Positions 60,755 through 64,000 of a stretch of DNA of 64,000 nucleotides are shown here, piece by piece. The stretch covers positions 124,001-188,000 of IMG/VR virus record IMGVR_UViG_3300042923_000601; one strand, 5' to 3'. The notes beneath the pieces are model-generated. The model had not been told where the DNA came from, ran no database searches, and was given only the letters and a program-made list of their open reading frames with translations. The first letter of the stretch is position 1. Each line of letters opens with the position of its first letter. Both the position numbers and the translations under genes were made by a program. Origin of the DNA: a virus.

Positions 60755-62476
60755 ATGGCTATAAGCATTGTATATCAGGTTGGTGATAGTACCGTCGTTG
60801 GTACGATTGGTACAGCGGCGGGTATCCACACTTCTGCCGACATGACGTCTGTTGTTGTCGGGCAATTAGCCCGAGGTGACAAGGTTACCGTAACTGAAAT
60901 TAAGAAAGACCCGATGTTGGCAAAAACCACATGGGGAAAGCATAGTAGAGGATGGACACCTATAACATCATCGGGGATTGTTGTTATGGTACCTATCACT
61001 ACCAATCAAGCACCTGCAACTACACCTGTAACAACACCAACGGTGAATGAGACTCAATCTTTCACGGACGATGAAATCACTCAGACGATCCGTACCATCA
61101 ATAATGAGTACAAGATGACATCCGACGTTCAATTTCGGATGAAATCTGCACGATCGATTATGGGACTCCCCCATCAATTCATCAATACAGCTGATCCTCG
61201 TATCAAGAACTCTGGGTTTGGCCGCATGTTTACTGAGAATATTCTTATGGACATGCCGATTGTATCCATTATCCCAGGTGGGCCAAAGTTCCTTTCGGGT
61301 AAAGGAATCAGTAAGAAAGCCAGAGCTGACCTTGTCAACGCTGTCGTTAAAGGGCTTAACGCTCCTACCGAAATGGTCGGTAACATGATTGATGACCTGA
61401 CCGGTGGTAAGAATGCTAAGTATTACTCCTTTGAAACACAGTACTCGGAGTATATGATGTACGTTAACAACCTTACACGTATCATGTCGATCTATCTTGG
61501 ACTCCGAAAGAATGCGCTCTGGGGCGGAAATAAATCCTACGGAGACTTCAACTGGGAAACCAAGAAGACTGAGGTTGATGGTGCAACATCTCTGATCGAA
61601 TTGCTGGGTAGTCACGGTGCCGTTACTTTTTATTATGACAAATCAGGCACAGGAATGAACGAATCCATGAGTAACAGCACGGATAAGTCCATGCTTGACT
61701 CCGCGATGAATAACGCCTCGAACATGGCGAAAGAAGCCGAATTTATCTTCGGTGTCGGAGCCGGTAAGAGCGTAGACTTCATGAATGAGGCTTTGGCTGA
61801 GCAGAAGATCAACACTCTCTCGGAAAATTTGGCTGGGAATAGTAATATTTTCAGTACGTTATGGACAAATCTAAAAGCTGGGATGACCACAGTTGTATCT
61901 GGTGCCAATATGCTTTTGCCTGAGATTTGGAGAGGTCATACATTCTCCCGTAACTACACGGTGGATATCAACCTCGTATCTCCATATGGTACACCTGAGG
62001 CATTTTATCTCAACATTGGCGTCCCACTATGCTTCCTACTGCCACTTGTTGCTCCTAGACAATTTGGTGCCAATGGCTTCTATTCTCCATTCTTGGTACA
62101 GGCATTCTCAAACGGGATGTTCAACTGCTCTCTTGGCATTGTAGACTCCATGTCGATTAGCCGATTTGGTACAGGGGATTCGATCTCTAGAAAGGGATTG
62201 CCACTTGAGGTTAAGGTGAGTTTGACCTTTAAGGATATGTATGATGCAATGGGTGTCTCTACTGCTGCTAACATGACAGCCCTTATGAATAATACGCCTT
62301 TGCTCGACTTTATGGCGAACTTATCCGCCGTTAACCTTAATGACCCTGACTTGGTTCGTAAAATGAGAATCTTCATTTCATCCAAAGCAGATACGATCAC
62401 AGACCTACCGGGTAACGTTATCAACCGGATATTTGACGCTGCTCGTGACAATATAAATAATTCAATCACATACTAA
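60755..62476 (+). CDS. Probable tail/baseplate structural protein with N-terminal SH3-like region (573 aa)
   Basis: ATG at 60755 has GAGGTGA just upstream; an in-frame ATG at 60737 lacks one. Residues ~1-75 resemble a bacterial SH3 (wall-binding) fold: VGTIGTAAGIHTSADMTSVV, VGQLARGDKVTVTEI, WGKHSRGWTPI. A Thr/Pro linker follows (~85-105). The large remainder has Gly/Asn-rich loops and structural-type segments (GLRKNALWGGNKSYGDFNWE, FLLPLVAPRQFGANGFYSPF). It follows the tape measure directly, where tail-tip and baseplate hub proteins are usually encoded. Exact function was not recognised. Confidence 0.6.
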   Translation: MAISIVYQVGDSTVVGTIGTAAGIHTSADMTSVVVGQLARGDKVTVTEIKKDPMLAKTTWGKHSRGWTPITSSGIVVMVPITTNQAPATTPVTTPTVNETQSFTDDEITQTIRTINNEYKMTSDVQFRMKSARSIMGLPHQFINTADPRIKNSGFGRMFTENILMDMPIVSIIPGGPKFLSGKGISKKARADLVNAVVKGLNAPTEMVGNMIDDLTGGKNAKYYSFETQYSEYMMYVNNLTRIMSIYLGLRKNALWGGNKSYGDFNWETKKTEVDGATSLIELLGSHGAVTFYYDKSGTGMNESMSNSTDKSMLDSAMNNASNMAKEAEFIFGVGAGKSVDFMNEALAEQKINTLSENLAGNSNIFSTLWTNLKAGMTTVVSGANMLLPEIWRGHTFSRNYTVDINLVSPYGTPEAFYLNIGVPLCFLLPLVAPRQFGANGFYSPFLVQAFSNGMFNCSLGIVDSMSISRFGTGDSISRKGLPLEVKVSLTFKDMYDAMGVSTAANMTALMNNTPLLDFMANLSAVNLNDPDLVRKMRIFISSKADTITDLPGNVINRIFDAARDNINNSITY

Positions 62477-62482
62477 CAATAA

Positions 62483-62510
62483 ACGGATAGGGCTCTCCTA
62501 TCCGTACTTC
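62483..62510 (+). terminator. Terminator after the baseplate-like gene
   Basis: Perfect 9-bp stem ACGGATAGG / CCTATCCGT followed by ACTTCATTTATT. Confidence 0.75.
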
Positions 62511-62800
62511 ATTTATTAAAAAGATAAATGGGTTATGACAAAAAAGTATACCCTAACCAAAATCTCTGAGACAGAGGGGCGGCGGGCGGGATTAGATAAG
62601 AATTAAGAACAAATAACTCGAAGAAGGAAAGAGGAATAGGATAGTGATAATATAACTAGCTTAGATAAAGTAAATCCCCGAAGGGGAGAGAAGGATAAAT
62701 AAAAGGTTTAAAAGAATTAAAGACAGGTGGAACCCCCCTCCTGGAAGGACCCGTTAAATTTCGATACATAGGAGAAGCTTTAGGGCTTCTCTTTTGTCTA
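62511..62800 (+). ncRNA. Candidate structured, purine-rich non-coding RNA region
   Basis: This is most of the only gap over 300 bases (62477-62863). It has no convincing ORF with a ribosome binding site. Composition shifts sharply to purine-rich on the plus strand (62591-62740), with a G-run GGGGCGGCGGGCGGG at 62576-62590 and small hairpins CTCT-GAGAC-AGAG (62564-62576) and CCCC-GAA-GGGG (62677-62687). It ends in a clean terminator (62772-62796). This suggests a terminated non-coding transcript; its start is not located. Confidence 0.35.
62772..62796 (+). terminator. Terminator of the purine-rich region
   Basis: Stem GAGAAGC / GCTTCTC with a six-base loop, followed by TTTTG. Confidence 0.75.
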
Positions 62801-62822
62801 TGTAAAAACATACCCATCTGGT

Positions 62823-62839
62823 TATATATTATAAAGGTG
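62823..62839 (+). promoter_or_regulatory. Phage promoter motif, rightward
   Basis: TATATATTATAAAGGTG, an exact consensus match, 25 bases before the 108-aa gene; demonstrates the motif on the plus strand. Confidence 0.72.
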
Positions 62840-62863
62840 AACCCTACTAAATAGGAGGTAAAA

Positions 62864-63190
62864 ATGAACACTTATTTAATCGTTGCAACTGGTAAAACGT
62901 CATATCGATTTTATGTAGGAGCATCATCCTACAAACAAGCTGTTGAAAACGCAGCTGACACTCTGATTGAATCCGTGGTAGACTTATTCCACGAGGTCAC
63001 AGACCCTAATCTTGATCCGGTATGCTACTTTGCCATTCAGGATGAAGATGGTGACCAACGCAATGTATTCTTCCTCTATATCGTTAATGAGGAAAACAGC
63101 GCACGGTATAGCTTAAAGACATTCACTAGAGCTACAGATGCGGTGTACCTAGAGAAAAAATTCAATCTGTTAATTAGGAGAGACGTTTAA
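62864..63190 (+). CDS. Small unknown protein (108 aa)
   Basis: ATAGGAGG lies 6 bases before the ATG. Compact alpha/beta protein (TYLIVATGKTSYRFYVGASS, NVFFLYIVNEENSARYSLKT) with one conserved-looking CYFAIQDEDGDQ segment. No family was recognised. It is first in a rightward unit; its stop overlaps the next start by one base. Confidence 0.6.
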   Translation: MNTYLIVATGKTSYRFYVGASSYKQAVENAADTLIESVVDLFHEVTDPNLDPVCYFAIQDEDGDQRNVFFLYIVNEENSARYSLKTFTRATDAVYLEKKFNLLIRRDV

Positions 63191-63627
63191 TGCCCCATGC
63201 ACCATTTAATACTGTAGAGTTTGCCAAGTACTATCCTGACAGACGGATGCTGGAATCAATGATGGCCAAGGTCACCTTATCCACGGATTCAGCAAGCGTT
63301 CGTGCTTTGATTGAAGAGTATATGCTGACTCATAAAGAGTTATCAGCTGATACCACAGCACTCTTATCTTTCATTCTGGTTCACCATCGTACGCTGCTTA
63401 AGACGACAGTTGTATCTGACACCAGTTGGTGCAATATTAAATTCTTGGTCAGACCTGAAAAGGTCTACGATCTATCAAATCCTAAATTCCGTATTGACGG
63501 AGACGTGGAACGGAAGCTCGTATGTTATACCCGGAATGCATCCAGAATCTTTATTAATTTATCTTCAATACCAACTGACGTTAATGCCAATCAATCGGGG
63601 TATCTTGTACACCCTACACTAACCTAG
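63190..63627 (+). CDS. Unknown protein (145 aa)
   Basis: TAGGAGAG precedes the ATG, which overlaps the upstream TAA (TAATG), so translation is coupled. Mixed alpha/beta protein with helical first half (LIEEYMLTHKELSADTTALL) and strand-rich second half (ASRIFINLSSIPTDV). No family was recognised. The next gene starts 15 bases downstream. Confidence 0.55.
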   Translation: MPHAPFNTVEFAKYYPDRRMLESMMAKVTLSTDSASVRALIEEYMLTHKELSADTTALLSFILVHHRTLLKTTVVSDTSWCNIKFLVRPEKVYDLSNPKFRIDGDVERKLVCYTRNASRIFINLSSIPTDVNANQSGYLVHPTLT

Positions 63628-63641
63628 GAGGAAATTGAATA

Positions 63642-64000
63642 ATGCCACTTATCGGAAAGAAAGAAGATTTGAATAGCTTGATCGCAAGACTGGAAAAGTA
63701 TCCTTACACCTCTAAACCATATAAAGAACTGCTGAAAGCCATCGCTAAACAATGCGAAGGTAAGTATAAGGATCAAGCAATCCTCTGTGTTCCTAGAGTG
63801 GCAGCTACGCCTGGGACACATAATATGAATCCAGCCAACGGGAAGCACAGTGATATTGCAACGTTGTTTGGGATGAAACTGGCGTTTGAAGAGGAAAGCC
63901 TCCTTACGTACAGACCACGTAACGAAGTGGAATATGATATGGCTTACCAGCAGGTTATTGCATGTGCTTACGTAACGGATGGAGACCGTTACGTATTCCT
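63642..64000 (+). CDS. Possible NUDIX-like phage protein, 3' end outside the window (119 codons seen)
   Basis: TAGGAGG lies 10 bases before the ATG. The visible part begins MPLIGKKEDLNSLIARLEKY, has an Ala/Pro-rich middle, and near the edge reads TYRPRNEVEYDMAYQQVIAC then AYVTDGDRYVFL. The order 'R-x-E-x-E-x-x-x-x-Y-Q-Q-(I/V)-I-x-(C/P)-x-Y-V' followed by a strand ending in FL resembles the segment before the Nudix box in large-phage NUDIX hydrolases. The box itself (GX5EX7REUXEEXGU) would lie beyond 64000, so the call is tentative. Confidence 0.4.
   Translation, partial: MPLIGKKEDLNSLIARLEKYPYTSKPYKELLKAIAKQCEGKYKDQAILCVPRVAATPGTHNMNPANGKHSDIATLFGMKLAFEEESLLTYRPRNEVEYDMAYQQVIACAYVTDGDRYVF

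Noticed and set aside
62656-62871. Leftward 71-codon frame in the purine-rich gap
   Set aside because: No convincing ribosome binding site, and it crosses a terminator and the promoter of the 108-aa gene. Treated as non-coding.
1-64000. tRNA genes, CRISPR arrays, insertion sequences, attachment sites
   Set aside because: None recognised: no cloverleaf-like segments, no spaced short repeats, no transposase or integrase motifs on either strand.

Overview
The window is a contiguous piece of a very large (jumbo-class) tailed bacteriophage genome, most likely infecting a Gram-positive, Paenibacillus/Brevibacillus-like host. The phage assignment rests on a 3460-residue tape measure protein carrying several peptidoglycan hydrolase domains, a 3986-residue repeated tail fibre, an amidase/holin-like lysis group, and virus-type multisubunit RNA polymerase genes (a one-piece beta subunit and a beta' split over two genes). 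Such polymerases are typical of the phiKZ and AR9/PBS1 groups. The host inference rests on strong AGGAGG ribosome binding sites, dense rho-independent terminators, and a copper-amine-oxidase-N-like domain on the endolysin, a domain frequent in Paenibacillaceae surface proteins. No tRNA, CRISPR array, transposase or integrase was seen.

Layout. 1-16,452 (rightward): tail protein end, giant tail fibre, repeat-rich tail protein, amidase, two-TM protein, holin-like protein. 16,516-20,051 (leftward): a 29-codon ORF, a 73-aa protein, and a full PPK1-type polyphosphate kinase with an unusual N-terminal extension. 20,181-20,555: an isolated rightward one-TM, LL-H-holin-like protein. 20,592-28,453 (leftward): virion-like proteins interleaved with both halves of RNA polymerase beta'. 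28,540-30,011 (rightward): DUF6527-like, HNH-like and membrane proteins. 30,053-42,933 (leftward): a run of mostly unknown genes including a protein with two FDGD motifs, a kinase-fold/zinc-ribbon protein, an RNase H-like protein and a second HNH-like paralogue. 43,075-44,191 (rightward): two small genes. 44,229-49,130 (leftward): a DnaQ-like exonuclease with lost catalytic residues and RNA polymerase beta. 49,293-64,000 (rightward): two small proteins, the tape measure, a tail/baseplate protein, a purine-rich non-coding stretch, two small genes and a possible NUDIX-like gene cut by the window edge.

Regulation. A conserved motif TATATATTATA-N3-GTG, always oriented toward the next gene, precedes at least nine transcription units (PPK1, the beta' N-terminal operon, the kinase-like gene, RNase H-like gene and others). 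It is absent upstream of the large structural genes. It shares the TATATTA core of phiKZ-type early promoters and is probably read by a phage-encoded RNA polymerase. Most units end in strong hairpin terminators, several bidirectional between convergent genes.

Most notable are the phage-encoded polyphosphate kinase with a duplicated unknown N-terminal domain and an in-frame internal ribosome binding site that would release a normal-length PPK1; the promoter family; the tape measure with three different cell-wall enzyme domains; the twin FDGD protein; and the apparently dead exonuclease.
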